NCBI GenBank assembly: GCA_964346395.1
Contig: CAYFUT010000005.1
Span: 1-64,000 of the forward strand
Reading direction: 5' to 3'
DNA: 64,000 nucleotides
Source: CAYFUT01 sp964346395
GTDB lineage: Bacteria; Bacillota; Halanaerobiia; Halobacteroidales; Halobacteroidaceae
Below, one piece after another: positions 25,748 to 34,902 of the stretch. The number at the start of each line of letters is the position of its first letter. Position 1 is the stretch's first letter. Under the pieces are notes generated by a model. It was not told the DNA's origin, did not search any database, and was given only the letters and a program-made list of their open reading frames with translations. A program made the position numbers and the translations under genes.

Positions 25748-27784
25748 GTGGTGGAGAAACAGAAAAAAATAATTTTCGGCCATCAAAAAGGATTACATGC
25801 GCGAGTAGCAGCACTAATTGTAAATAAAGCTAATGAATTAAAAAAGAAATATGGAGATAAAGTATTTTTAGGACATACAGAAGAAGAATTATTTCCCGCT
25901 AACAGCTTAATTTCGATTACTACTTGTGAAATAGGCTATCAGGATGAGATTGTAGTGGTCAGTAAAGGCGCCAATGCTGCTCAATCTTTAATGGAATTTG
26001 TGGACTTTCTACAAGGGGAGTTTGATTTAGAAGCTAGAGAAGCTAAGGAGGAAGTGGATCAGTTATTACAGCAGACTACAGTGACTGTTGACCAGGTTTT
26101 TAATAATATTGCTAATGGAGTAATAATTGTTGATGATCGGGGAATAATTACTAATTTTAATCCCGCTGCGGAACAGATTACAGGACTGCGTTCCACAGAT
26201 GTGATTGGAGAAAAAATTACTTCTGTTGTTCCTAATACTCGCTTAATAAAAATTATGGAGCTGGAAAAAGAAGAATTGGGTATGCGGCAGCAGATTAACC
26301 AGACTACAGTGATAACTAATAGAAGCCCTATCTGGTCCCAGGGGAAATTGACCGGAGCAATTGCTGTGTTTCAAGATATTTCTACGTTAGAAAAATTATC
26401 AGGAGAATTGAAGGAAGTTAAAGCATTAAAAGAAGGATTAAATTTAATTTTGGAATCCGTCCAGGATGGAATTTGTGTCCTGGATGAAGAGGGAAGAATA
26501 GATTATGTAAATCCCACTTACGCTCAAATGTTGGGAGTAAATAAAGAAGAAATTATGAAGCAGCCGATTGAAAATATTAGTGAAACGAAAACTTATCGGC
26601 AAGTACTGCAAACTGGGCAGGCTCAGACCGGAATAATAACGGAAGAAAGTGAAGAACTAATTATTGTTTCTAATATGTATCCGATTGAAGTAGAAGAAAA
26701 AGTAGAAGGCGTAGTAATTGTTTCCAAGAAAAAGGGAGAAGTAGAAGAGTTAGCTAAGAGAATGCGTGAATTATCAGCTAAAGCGGAATATTTAGAGCGG
26801 GAGCTAAAACGGGAAAAAGACTTAGATGAACATTTTAATCGGATTATTGGCAAAAGTGATGAGTTAAGAGAAGCCTTATTGAAAGCCTCTAAAGCAGCGA
26901 AAACTAAGTCTACCGTATTGATTAGAGGTGAAAGTGGTACCGGAAAAGAGTTAGTAGCAGAAGCTATTCATTATGCGAGTCAGAGAAGCAAAGAACCGTT
27001 TATTCGTCTAAATTGTGCTGCTCTACCGCCTAATTTAATTGAAAGCGAGTTGTTTGGTCATGAAGAAGGAGCTTTTACCGGAGCTAAGCAGCAGAAAATA
27101 GGCAAGTTTGAATTAGCTGACGGCGGGACTATATTCTTAGATGAGATTGGAGAACTATCTGTTGAATTACAAGTTAAACTGCTGCGGGTACTGCAAAATA
27201 GAGAGTTTGAACGAGTAGGAGGGGCGCAAAATATCAAAGTAGATATCCGGGTAATAACCGCTACTAATCGAGATTTGGAAGAGATGATGGAGGAGGGTTC
27301 CTTTCGGAAGGATCTATATTATCGCTTGAATGTAATCCCCATTGTTTTACCTCCTTTGCGGGATCGAAGAGAAGATATTCCGATGTTAGTAAATCACTTT
27401 TTAGAACAGCTATCGGAAGAATTAGGGAAGCCAGTAAAAAGCATCAGTCAAGATGCTTTGGGAGTGCTGACTAATTATTCCTGGCCGGGTAATATTCGCG
27501 AATTAAAGAATATAATAGAACGGGCTATTAATTTTACTGAAGGACAGGAATTAACTTTGAATAATTTACCTAATTACCTACAGGGGGAGTATCAAACTCC
27601 TCAGTCCTTAGTTAGTCTGACCGGAGAAGGAGAAGTAGCAGACTGGGAAAAATATGAAAAAGAAATTATCAGATTGGCCTTACAGGAATACGATAGCTTT
27701 AATGCTGCGGGGAAAGCTTTGGGGATTACCCATAGTACTGTGGCTAATAAAGCCCGCAAATATAATTTAGTCGATGATAAATAA
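25748..27784 (+). CDS. Sigma-54 activator with N-terminal HPr domain and two PAS domains
   Basis: 678 residues. Residues 5-90 are HPr-like with the phosphorylatable histidine (GLHARVAAL, His17). Two PAS domains follow (about 112-215 and 225-325), then a coiled coil (about 330-365), the AAA+ domain (about 370-600) with Walker A GESGTGKE, the sigma-54 contact loop EGAFTGA and Walker B GGTIFLDEIGEL, and a Fis-type HTH (about 640-675, NAAGKALGITHSTVANKA). Two adjacent GTG codons (25748, 25751) follow GGAGG; either may start. It should activate sigma-54 promoters. The ppdK promoter upstream is the obvious candidate target, with HPr phosphorylation by PTS or a kinase as the input. Monocistronic. 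Confidence 0.92.
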   Translation: MVEKQKKIIFGHQKGLHARVAALIVNKANELKKKYGDKVFLGHTEEELFPANSLISITTCEIGYQDEIVVVSKGANAAQSLMEFVDFLQGEFDLEAREAKEEVDQLLQQTTVTVDQVFNNIANGVIIVDDRGIITNFNPAAEQITGLRSTDVIGEKITSVVPNTRLIKIMELEKEELGMRQQINQTTVITNRSPIWSQGKLTGAIAVFQDISTLEKLSGELKEVKALKEGLNLILESVQDGICVLDEEGRIDYVNPTYAQMLGVNKEEIMKQPIENISETKTYRQVLQTGQAQTGIITEESEELIIVSNMYPIEVEEKVEGVVIVSKKKGEVEELAKRMRELSAKAEYLERELKREKDLDEHFNRIIGKSDELREALLKASKAAKTKSTVLIRGESGTGKELVAEAIHYASQRSKEPFIRLNCAALPPNLIESELFGHEEGAFTGAKQQKIGKFELADGGTIFLDEIGELSVELQVKLLRVLQNREFERVGGAQNIKVDIRVITATNRDLEEMMEEGSFRKDLYYRLNVIPIVLPPLRDRREDIPMLVNHFLEQLSEELGKPVKSISQDALGVLTNYSWPGNIRELKNIIERAINFTEGQELTLNNLPNYLQGEYQTPQSLVSLTGEGEVADWEKYEKEIIRLALQEYDSFNAAGKALGITHSTVANKARKYNLVDDK

Positions 27785-27873
27785 GAGAGTTGGGAGCTAA
27801 AATCAATTGACAGAGGATTGTTAATATGTTATACATAATTTAAAGTTAGAATGGTAGCAATAAGGGGGTTATT

Positions 27874-28758
27874 ATGGAGCGGAAAGAGAGATTAAAACGG
27901 GGGAATAAAATTTCCCGGGTTACAATTACCTGGAATGTTATTCTGGCGGGAGTGAAAATTATAGCCGGGATGATTGGTAAAAGTGGGGCTATGTTAGCAG
28001 ATGGCATTCATTCTTTATCTGATATAGTTAGTACTGCGGCTGTAATGATCGGAATTAATATTGCGGGAAAACCTAAGGATGAGAATCATCCTTACGGACA
28101 TGAAAAGATTGAACCAATAGTAGCCAAACTGATGGCTATTATTTTGCTGCTGACTGCGCTGGGAATTGGGTATGATGGAGTACAGACGATGGTAACTGGT
28201 GATTATGAAGTACCGGCTAAGCTGACGATTTATGCAGCAGTATTATCAATTATAGTAAAAGAAGGAATGTATAGGTATGTAAGGCGAGGGGCTAAACAGA
28301 TAGATAGTTCGGCCTTATTAGCTGATGCTTGGCACCATCGGTCTGATGTATTTTCCTCGGCGGGGACTTTAGCAGCTATTATCGGCGCTAGGCTGGGTTA
28401 TAAATTTTTTGATCCACTAGCTGCTTTAGTAATTTGTGGGTTAATAATTAAGGTAGCAGTCGATATTTATATTCAATCAATTCACCAACTTGTAGACCGT
28501 GCGGGAAGTGAAGAAACCAGAGCTGAAATTAAACAAGAAATTTTGGAAGTAACAGCAGTGCAAGCAATTAATGAATTAAAAACTAGACAGCATGGAAGTA
28601 AATTATATGTGGATGTAGAGATAGCTGTTAATCAAGAATTATCTGTGCTGGAAGGCCATGAGATTGCCGAGCAAGTTCATGATAAAATTGAAAGAGAAAT
28701 TTCTAAAGTTAAGCACTGCATGGTACATGTAGAGCCTTATTTGCAGCAAGAAAAATAA
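27874..28758 (+). CDS. Cation diffusion facilitator (CDF) family metal/proton antiporter
   Basis: 294 residues with six predicted spans (about 15-210) and a C-terminal cytoplasmic metal-sensing domain (about 212-294, ending HCMVHVEPY). Metal-site patterns are LADGIHSLSDI in span 2 and DAWHHRSDVFSS in span 5, so it should export divalent cations such as Zn, Mn or Fe. ATG follows AAGGGGG. Monocistronic with a terminator. The specific metal cannot be read from sequence. Confidence 0.92.
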   Translation: MERKERLKRGNKISRVTITWNVILAGVKIIAGMIGKSGAMLADGIHSLSDIVSTAAVMIGINIAGKPKDENHPYGHEKIEPIVAKLMAIILLLTALGIGYDGVQTMVTGDYEVPAKLTIYAAVLSIIVKEGMYRYVRRGAKQIDSSALLADAWHHRSDVFSSAGTLAAIIGARLGYKFFDPLAALVICGLIIKVAVDIYIQSIHQLVDRAGSEETRAEIKQEILEVTAVQAINELKTRQHGSKLYVDVEIAVNQELSVLEGHEIAEQVHDKIEREISKVKHCMVHVEPYLQQEK

Positions 28759-28814
28759 GTTAATTGGGCCAAAACTATAATTTTAAATAAGTAGTTTACG
28801 ACTGAGTTTGAGCC

Positions 28815-28836
28815 GTCGCCGTTAGGCGACTTTTTT
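28815..28836 (+). terminator. Intrinsic terminator after the CDF gene
   Basis: GTCGCC, loop GTTA, GGCGAC, then TTTTTT. Nearly identical to the stem at 19439, and preceded by the repeat-family word GAGTTTGAG. Confidence 0.85.
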
Positions 28837-28957
28837 ACTTTTTTTGCAGGAAATTGAATAGGTTCATACAAATATAATATGTAGTATTATACATTATTAA
28901 GTAATTAAATAATAATATGTAAATAAAATTAGTTTTTGCAAGGAGGATGTAAAAGTA

Positions 28958-31900
28958 ATGAAGAGGAAGGGGAAATTAAAATTTTTAATGGGCAGTCTAT
29001 TATTAATAAGTTTGTTAGTTACTGGTTGTTCTCAGTTGTTTACCGAAAAGTATGAAGTGAATCTAAAGACAGACGACAAAGCAGGAGAAATTAAATTATC
29101 GCCCTTAGGTGGGGAGTATAAAGAAGGGAAAGTAGTAACAGTTAAGGCAGTTCCCGCTGAGAATTATGTATTTAAAAGCTGGGCTGGTGATTTAACAGGC
29201 AGTGAACAGCAGCAGACGATTAAAGTAACGGAAGCTTTAACTATCCAGGCTAAGTTTGACGGAAAACCAGTCTTCAAAAACTTAAAGAATAAGGAAGTAA
29301 CTGTCGATGAAAAATTAACTTTTCAAGTACAGCCGGAAGATCCCGAAGGAAAGGAAGTAACTCTTGAGGTAAGAAGCAAGCCTCAAGGAGCTGAGTTTGT
29401 ATCTGAAACGGGAGAGTTCAGCTGGCAGCCGGCGGCTAATGCTCTGGGCGAACATCAAGTAACATTTTTAGCTAGTGATGGGGAATTGACTAATCGGGAA
29501 ACAATTACAATTGAAGTCAGCAAGAAAAATCAGCCGCCGGTAGTTAAAGGAGTGAGTGATAGAGTAGTGACGGAAACAAATAAATTGGCTTTTCAGGTGG
29601 AGGCTACTGACCTGGAAGAAGCAGAAGTTACGTTCGGAGTAAAAAATAAACCGCCAGCGGCTAAGTTTGATAGTCAGAGCGGAAGATTCAGCTGGCAGCC
29701 TAATTATCAAGCAGCCGGCAGTTACGAAGTTACTTTTACAGCTACTGATGGTAAGTTGAAGTCAGAAAAGACAATTACTATTAAAGTAAAAAATAAAAAT
29801 CAAGCGCCGGTACTGAAAAAGATTGGAAACAAACAGATAGCTAAAGATGAAGAATTGAATTTTACAGTGCAGGCTAATGATCCCGATGGAGATTCGGTAC
29901 AGTTGAAAGTAAAGAATAAACCATTGGGCGCTGAATTCAATTCAGTTACCGGGGAGTTTAACTGGCAGCCTGATTATCATCCGGTCGGAAATTACGAAGC
30001 AACTTTTATTGCCAGTGATGGAGACTTAAGTATGCAGGAAACTATTGTAATTAGTGTAGGGGATGTGAATAGTCCTCCGGAAGCAAAGGAGGATGTGGGA
30101 ACTACTGTTCAGGGAGAAAAAATAAAATTAGATTTATTAGCTAATGATCAAGACCCGGATAGCGATCAGTTAAGTATTAAACAGGTAACTAATGGAGAAT
30201 ACGGAGAGGTAACTAACAAAGAAAAGGGAACAGTTATTTACCAGCCGGAAGCAGATTATACCGGCCAGGATACTTTTACCTATACAGTAAGTGATTCCGA
30301 GGGAGCTACAGACAAGGCTGAGGTAACAATTAAGATAGAAGAAAAAATAAATGGGGTGCAAGCTAATGCTGATTTGGCTACGGGAACCAAAAATAGTTCA
30401 ATTGAAATAGATGTAGTGGCTAATGACACCAGCCAGAATGGAGAATCTTTGACGATTACTGATTTAGGAGAACCGGAGCAGGGAAAAGTAACTAAAAGCA
30501 GCTCAGGGCGAGTTGTTTATAGCCCGAAAAAAGATTATACGGGGCAGGATAGTTTTAGTTATACAGTTAGTGATGAGCAAGGGAATACAGATACTGCTCA
30601 AGTAACTGTTATATTTAAATCGGATTCAGAAGACAATTCGCAGCAGGAACACAGCTCTACAACTAGTTCGCCTTCTTCTTTCCCTACTGCTCAAGATGAT
30701 ATTAAGCAAGTGCAGGCCGGGAAAAGTATTCAGCTGGAAGTTTTAGCTAACGATCAAAGTAAAGTAAAAGAAAAATTGACTATTCAGCGGATAACTGATC
30801 CTCAACATGGAGAAGTAGAACCAGCTGACCAGCGAAAAATAAAATATAGGGCTAATGAAGATTACAGCGGACAGGATAGCTTTAAGTACACAATAGTTAA
30901 CAGCCAGGGGAATACTGATACAGCTCAAGTGAAGATTACAGTTACTGATTCTCAAGAAGAGTTCACCCCGGCAGATAAGCAGCTGTCAGTAACTACTGGC
31001 GAAGAAGTTACTATTGATGTATTAGCTAATAACGAGGCAGAAATGAAAGCCGGCAATTTGAGCTTGCAAGAAGTTAATCAAGCAAAGCAGGGACAGGTAA
31101 AGAAAAATAGCAGCGGGCAGATTACGTATGTGGCGCCCGAAGATTATCAAGGTCGAGACCAATTTACTTATACTTTCAGTGATCAGCAGGGAAAAGTAGG
31201 AACCGGCAAAGTGCAGATAAATATTCGAGCAGAGATTAAATTAGAGATGAGTAAAATTTCAGCCGGAACTACTGCACCAGACAACGGCGGCATCAGATTG
31301 GAGTTTGATATCTATATGGGAAATTACGAAGTGACTAATCAGCAGTTCCTTCAGTTTTTAAACCAAGCAGAAGTTTCTGCAGCGGGGCGCTATAAAGGAA
31401 AGAAGATAATTGATTTATCAGGTTCCATTAAGCATCAAGCAGGAGAATTTAAAATTAATAATAATCGGGGAACTGAAAAAAATAATTTACAAGCCCAGCC
31501 TGTTACAGGAGTTACCTGGTATGGAGCAGTGGCTTATTGCAATTGGTTAAGCAGGCAGCAGGGTTTAGCTCCAGCATATGATTTAAAATCTTGGACTTTG
31601 CAGGATGAACCTCAGCAGTTGGCAGGTTATAGGCTGCCAACTGAAGAAGAATGGAAGTATGCTGCTCGCGGCGGCAGCAAAGGTCAACCAACGACTTATG
31701 CCGGAAGTGATCAGATAAAAGAAGTAGCCTGGTATCGTCGCAATACTGCTGAGGGGGAGGATACGAAACCAGTAGGACGCAAGGCTGCTAATGAATTAGG
31801 ACTTTATGATTTAAGCGGAAATGTATGGGAGTGGACAGGTGCTTCAATTGATTCTTTTGTGGTTAGATGTGGCGGTAGTTGGAAGAATAGTGCAGCTGAT

Positions 31901-31987
31901 TGTCAAGTAACTAGTACTGACCAACTGCCGCCTTCTGCTGCTCTTAAGGAGCTGGGATTTCGAGTAGTTCGCACTAAAAAACAGTAA
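28958..31987 (+). CDS. Large surface lipoprotein: Ig-like repeat stalk with C-terminal formylglycine-enzyme-like domain
   Basis: 1009 residues. A lipoprotein signal (LLVTGC, Cys24) leads into an InlB-B-like repeat (about 32-103). Three putative-Ig repeats follow, starting near 103, 192 and 283, each with the 'SGxFxWQP' signature. Four cadherin/VCBS-like repeats start near 372, 466, 576 and 668, each with 'VxANDxx...GxDxFxYTxSD'. A Ser-rich linker lies near 555. Residues 763-1009 form an FGE-sulfatase/C-lectin-fold domain (YRLPTEEEWKYAARGG, ELGLYDLSGNVWEWTG, GFRVVRT). Catalysis is doubtful; the domain probably binds a ligand or surface. GGAGGATG precedes the ATG. Adhesion or cell-surface display is inferred. 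Confidence 0.88.
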   Translation: MKRKGKLKFLMGSLLLISLLVTGCSQLFTEKYEVNLKTDDKAGEIKLSPLGGEYKEGKVVTVKAVPAENYVFKSWAGDLTGSEQQQTIKVTEALTIQAKFDGKPVFKNLKNKEVTVDEKLTFQVQPEDPEGKEVTLEVRSKPQGAEFVSETGEFSWQPAANALGEHQVTFLASDGELTNRETITIEVSKKNQPPVVKGVSDRVVTETNKLAFQVEATDLEEAEVTFGVKNKPPAAKFDSQSGRFSWQPNYQAAGSYEVTFTATDGKLKSEKTITIKVKNKNQAPVLKKIGNKQIAKDEELNFTVQANDPDGDSVQLKVKNKPLGAEFNSVTGEFNWQPDYHPVGNYEATFIASDGDLSMQETIVISVGDVNSPPEAKEDVGTTVQGEKIKLDLLANDQDPDSDQLSIKQVTNGEYGEVTNKEKGTVIYQPEADYTGQDTFTYTVSDSEGATDKAEVTIKIEEKINGVQANADLATGTKNSSIEIDVVANDTSQNGESLTITDLGEPEQGKVTKSSSGRVVYSPKKDYTGQDSFSYTVSDEQGNTDTAQVTVIFKSDSEDNSQQEHSSTTSSPSSFPTAQDDIKQVQAGKSIQLEVLANDQSKVKEKLTIQRITDPQHGEVEPADQRKIKYRANEDYSGQDSFKYTIVNSQGNTDTAQVKITVTDSQEEFTPADKQLSVTTGEEVTIDVLANNEAEMKAGNLSLQEVNQAKQGQVKKNSSGQITYVAPEDYQGRDQFTYTFSDQQGKVGTGKVQINIRAEIKLEMSKISAGTTAPDNGGIRLEFDIYMGNYEVTNQQFLQFLNQAEVSAAGRYKGKKIIDLSGSIKHQAGEFKINNNRGTEKNNLQAQPVTGVTWYGAVAYCNWLSRQQGLAPAYDLKSWTLQDEPQQLAGYRLPTEEEWKYAARGGSKGQPTTYAGSDQIKEVAWYRRNTAEGEDTKPVGRKAANELGLYDLSGNVWEWTGASIDSFVVRCGGSWKNSAADCQVTSTDQLPPSAALKELGFRVVRTKKQ

Positions 31988-32054
31988 TTTATTGCTGTTA
32001 TCAGCAGGAAAATATTATTGATTGTGGAAGTAAGATATATGTAAAATCTTTATT

Positions 32055-32138
32055 GAGTTTGAGACTGAATAATAATTCAATATTGTTACTGCTTTACTTT
32101 AAACCTCCAAATTACTAAAATTTGGTTTAAGTTAACGC
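32055..32138. repeat. MITE-like repeat element, partial copy C (right end)
   Basis: It carries the right-end block GCTTTACTTTAAACC, AAATTACTAAAATTTGGTTT and the terminal TTAAGTTAACGC (32127-32138), the exact reverse complement of the left end of copies A and B. No left-end GCGTTAAC is found upstream, so this is a truncated copy. Its left limit is set at the GAGTTTGAG word, which resembles the core of copy A. Confidence 0.65.
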
Positions 32139-32179
32139 TTATGATTCTAAATATAAACACTAAGGGGTGAGAAATCAGC

Positions 32180-32821
32180 ATGGATGATATAGAAAAACTG
32201 ACTAAAGGAGAAGAAACAATTAATGCTGTATTACATGGTATTGGATTGGGTTTAGCTATTGCTGCTCTGGTTATATTAGTTGTGTTGGCGAATATGTTAG
32301 GAGGAACCTGGCATATAATCAGTTTTAGTATTTATGGATCTACTTTAATAATACTTTATTTAGCTTCTACTTTGTACCATAGTTTTCCTCACGGGAAAGC
32401 TAAAAAAATTTTTCGGATAATTGATCATTCCGCGATTTATTTATTGATAGCTGGGACTTATACACCGGTAACTTTAATTTGTCTGCGTGATAAATTAGGT
32501 TGGGCTATCTTTATTACAGTCTGGGTGATAGCAATTGGCGGGATTGTATTTGAATTAATTCCTGCTCGGAAAAACAAAGTAGTTTCTGCCGTACTATATA
32601 TAATTATGGGCTGGTTAGTAATTATTGCTATTAAACCTTTATTGTTAACTATGAACCAAGCGAGTATGCTGTTTTTGGTTTTGGGAGGAGTACTTTATAC
32701 TGTAGGAGCTGTGTTTTATGTAGCTCGGCAAATAAAATATCATCATGCTATCTGGCATCTGTTTGTATTAGTAGCCAGCATCTGCCACTTTTTTACTATG
32801 TTGTTTTTGCTGTTGAAATAA
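32180..32821 (+). CDS. Hemolysin III / YplQ (PAQR) family membrane protein
   Basis: 213 residues with seven predicted spans. The family's metal-site motifs are present: the early Glu/His (TINAVLHGIGLG), STLYHSFPH, DHSAIYLLIAGTYTP and the C-terminal HHAIWHLFVL. The PAQR fold often has hydrolase activity on lipids; a cytolytic role is only historical. ATG with a GGGGTGAG site. It stands alone; no linked gene explains its use here. Confidence 0.92.
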   Translation: MDDIEKLTKGEETINAVLHGIGLGLAIAALVILVVLANMLGGTWHIISFSIYGSTLIILYLASTLYHSFPHGKAKKIFRIIDHSAIYLLIAGTYTPVTLICLRDKLGWAIFITVWVIAIGGIVFELIPARKNKVVSAVLYIIMGWLVIIAIKPLLLTMNQASMLFLVLGGVLYTVGAVFYVARQIKYHHAIWHLFVLVASICHFFTMLFLLLK

Positions 32822-32873
32822 AAATGTTGAAAAGTTTGAGAACTCCAGTCTGATTTTGTTCAAATATATAAAT

Positions 32874-32902
32874 TTGACACCTGACGAAATACATTATATA
32901 AT
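32874..32902 (+). promoter_or_regulatory. Consensus sigma-A promoter of the arsR-type gene
   Basis: TTGACA, 17-nt spacer, TATAAT: both hexamers match consensus fully. The start codon is 98 nt beyond. The AT-rich leader (32903-32960) could hold the repressor's own operator, since such genes are usually autoregulated. Confidence 0.85.
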
Positions 32903-32999
32903 TATATTAGAAATTAATTATATTATAATGGAATAAATTTAAAGTCTGAGGTTAAAAATAACTATATACAAATATAATTCTGGGAAAGGAGGCGGGAAG

Positions 33000-33314
33000 A
33001 TGCCCCTGCTAGCTGAAATGAAGAGTGAATTGTTTAAAGCTTTGGGTCATCCTACTCGAATTCAAATTTTAGAACTATTAGCAGAGAAAGAATTGTGCGT
33101 CTGTACAATCTATGAAGAATTAGAGCAGAGTCAGCCTAATATTTCTCAACATTTGAGTAAATTAAAGAATGCTGATATAGTTGAAAGTCGTAAGGAAGGA
33201 CTACAGGCTTATTATACATTAAAGGACGAACGGATCTTAGAGGTTATGGAGCTTGCAAAAGAGATTATAATTAATCAATTAGATGAAACGCGGGAAAATC
33301 TAACAGAAAATTAA
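33000..33314 (+). CDS. ArsR/SmtB-family metal-responsive repressor
   Basis: 104 residues of a winged helix: LFKALGHPTRIQILELL, the metal-site motif ELCVCTIYEE (Cys-x-Cys in the recognition region, as in ArsR/CadC types) and QSQPNISQHLSKLKNA. GGAGGCGGG precedes the ATG. No arsenite, cadmium or zinc transporter follows; a terminator closes the unit, so its targets lie elsewhere. The inducer could be As(III), Cd or Pb; the sequence does not decide. Confidence 0.92.
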   Translation: MPLLAEMKSELFKALGHPTRIQILELLAEKELCVCTIYEELEQSQPNISQHLSKLKNADIVESRKEGLQAYYTLKDERILEVMELAKEIIINQLDETRENLTEN

Positions 33315-33390
33315 CGGGGAAGAAATTAAGCAGTCACTACAGAATAAAAGTCAGGAAAATAAAATAATTGAGTTTGAATAATTAGTGGGC

Positions 33391-33426
33391 AGAGCCAACT
33401 TAAGTTGGCTCTTTATTAATTTTTTG
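33391..33426 (+). terminator. Intrinsic terminator after the arsR-type gene
   Basis: AGAGCCAACTTAAGTTGGCTCT is a perfect 22-nt palindrome, followed by TTATTAATTTTTT. Confidence 0.85.
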
Positions 33427-33442
33427 CGGGGTGATTGAATAC

Positions 33443-33471
33443 TTTTATTATGAGATTGGATTTGTTATAAT
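33443..33471 (+). promoter_or_regulatory. Extended -10 promoter of the beta-barrel gene
   Basis: TGTTATAAT (33463-33471) is a perfect extended -10; the -35 position reads TTTTAT. It is 95 nt upstream of the TTG start. Confidence 0.6.
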
Positions 33472-33566
33472 GGACTTATCTTACATATTATTTATTTACT
33501 TCAATAATATGTAATAAAAAACCGATCTTATTGCAGGGATAAAATTTAAGTTAAAGGGGGAAAAAA

Positions 33567-34253
33567 TTGAGAAGATTAATATTTACGAAAGTAGTACCGG
33601 GGGTAATAATAACTTGCCTATTGATTATGTGGTCTGCGGGAGGTCAGGCGGCAGAAGGTGATTTAGATATTTATGCGGGAGCAGGTTATAATACTTATGA
33701 TTTTGAGTACCACAACCAGTTAGTTAATGAGCAAAATGGTGTTAATCAGATCGAAACCGGGACTAATTATTATATTGGACTCCGCGGCTGGGTGACCGAT
33801 AATTGGGGTTTAGGTTTAGAAAGAGAAGAATTTTTAGTTGCTGCTGATCGACTATATGTAGATAAAGATAGGTATGGAGAAGAAACAGTTTATCAATATT
33901 ACCCAAACTTTTCGGCCGATACTACTGGTCATTTAATTACTTTTGCCTGTCAGCTATCAGATAGTAGAGAAAAGGATGTATTGTTTATTATTGGAGCCGG
34001 AAATTATCAATCGCAACTTATTTATCAGAGGGAAACAGCCAGGGATACTGAAAATTATGAAGAAAACTTGGAAGCTACTGGCGTTAAGACGGGATTGAGA
34101 ACTGATTATCATCTTAGTTCTAATTTGATGCTGTCAGGTCGAGCAATATATCGGAGTATAGATTTTGATTCTGATTTGGAAGCTGAATATAATCATGAGT
34201 TGATTGATTTTACTGGTTGGGAATTAGGCGGCGGTTTAACTATTAGATTTTAA
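33567..34253 (+). CDS. Predicted outer-membrane beta-barrel protein
   Basis: 228 residues from a TTG after AAAGGGGG. A Sec signal peptide (about 1-28, ending AGGQAAEGD) is followed by alternating amphipathic strands typical of an 8-stranded barrel (GLRGWVTDNWGLGLE, ELGGGLTIRF). It ends in phenylalanine, the C-terminal signature read by the BAM machinery. No lipobox, no anchors. Such a protein makes sense only in a cell with an outer membrane. It resembles OmpA/OmpW-like porin-fold proteins in general layout, with no specific family assigned. Monocistronic, with its own terminator. Confidence 0.75.
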   Translation: MRRLIFTKVVPGVIITCLLIMWSAGGQAAEGDLDIYAGAGYNTYDFEYHNQLVNEQNGVNQIETGTNYYIGLRGWVTDNWGLGLEREEFLVAADRLYVDKDRYGEETVYQYYPNFSADTTGHLITFACQLSDSREKDVLFIIGAGNYQSQLIYQRETARDTENYEENLEATGVKTGLRTDYHLSSNLMLSGRAIYRSIDFDSDLEAEYNHELIDFTGWELGGGLTIRF

Positions 34254-34279
34254 TAATTGATAAACAGTTTGAAATTTGT

Positions 34280-34310
34280 GACCAACTTGGCAGGTTGGTC
34301 TTTCTTTTTT
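34280..34310 (+). terminator. Intrinsic terminator after the beta-barrel gene
   Basis: GACCAAC, loop TTGGCA, GTTGGTC, then TTTCTTTTTT. Confidence 0.85.
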
Positions 34311-34367
34311 ATTATAGATAGGCAGGAGGATAAAAATAAATTTTTATTGTAAGCGGTTAGGCTAAAA

Positions 34368-34796
34368 TTATTCCAGTTTTTGCAGACTAGCACTCATAAT
34401 TAGCCCCCAGGTAGAAGCAGATAATGTGTTAATAATACTAGTTTGTAGTGATACATTCGATAGCAAAGGAACTTCATAAAGTACTACAATCCAGCGGAAA
34501 AGAAAGGTGACGAGAAAAGCATATAACCAGCCTTTAAGCAGATATCCCTGAGAAGTAATTTTGGGAATTAAATAACAAAACAAAATACCTAAAGCTCCTG
34601 TCCATAAAATATGAATTACTAAAGAATATATAATTGCTATTGTACCTGTAGGCCGATTGCCTAACATAGCAATTCCTGCCCAATCTAAAAATCTAATGTT
34701 AGTTAAATTTAGCGGATAATAGAAGGTTAAGTTTATTAGATTCATGATTACTGCTCCTAGAATACCTGAAATTAATCCTCTAAAAGTTCTATCCAT
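34368..34796 (-). CDS. Small four-span membrane protein, unrecognised
   Basis: 142 residues with four hydrophobic segments (about 8-28, 55-78, 85-102 and 120-137). A run of G on the coding strand (complement of the CCCCCCCC at 34803-34810) just ahead of the ATG serves as ribosome-binding site. It is convergent with the beta-barrel gene and divergent from the next gene. No family is recognised and no charged residues lie in the spans that would suggest a transporter. Confidence 0.65.
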   Translation of the reverse strand: MDRTFRGLISGILGAVIMNLINLTFYYPLNLTNIRFLDWAGIAMLGNRPTGTIAIIYSLVIHILWTGALGILFCYLIPKITSQGYLLKGWLYAFLVTFLFRWIVVLYEVPLLSNVSLQTSIINTLSASTWGLIMSASLQKLE

Positions 34797-34902
34797 TTAA
34801 CGCCCCCCCCTTTTCTTTAGCCAATCTTTCTTTTATTATACCCAGAAAAAAAGATATCATTCAGATAAAAATCAATCTATTAGCTATAGAGGAGGGAGAA
34901 GA

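Noticed and set aside
28958..31987. Target protein of a diversity-generating retroelement
   Set aside because: The C-terminal fold is right, but no reverse transcriptase or template repeat is present and the tail is not rich in the Asn/Tyr codons typical of variable regions.
34801..34812. Homopolymeric C tract as a phase-variation switch
   Set aside because: It is the complement of the purine-rich ribosome-binding site of the minus-strand gene; a slippage role is possible but nothing else supports it.
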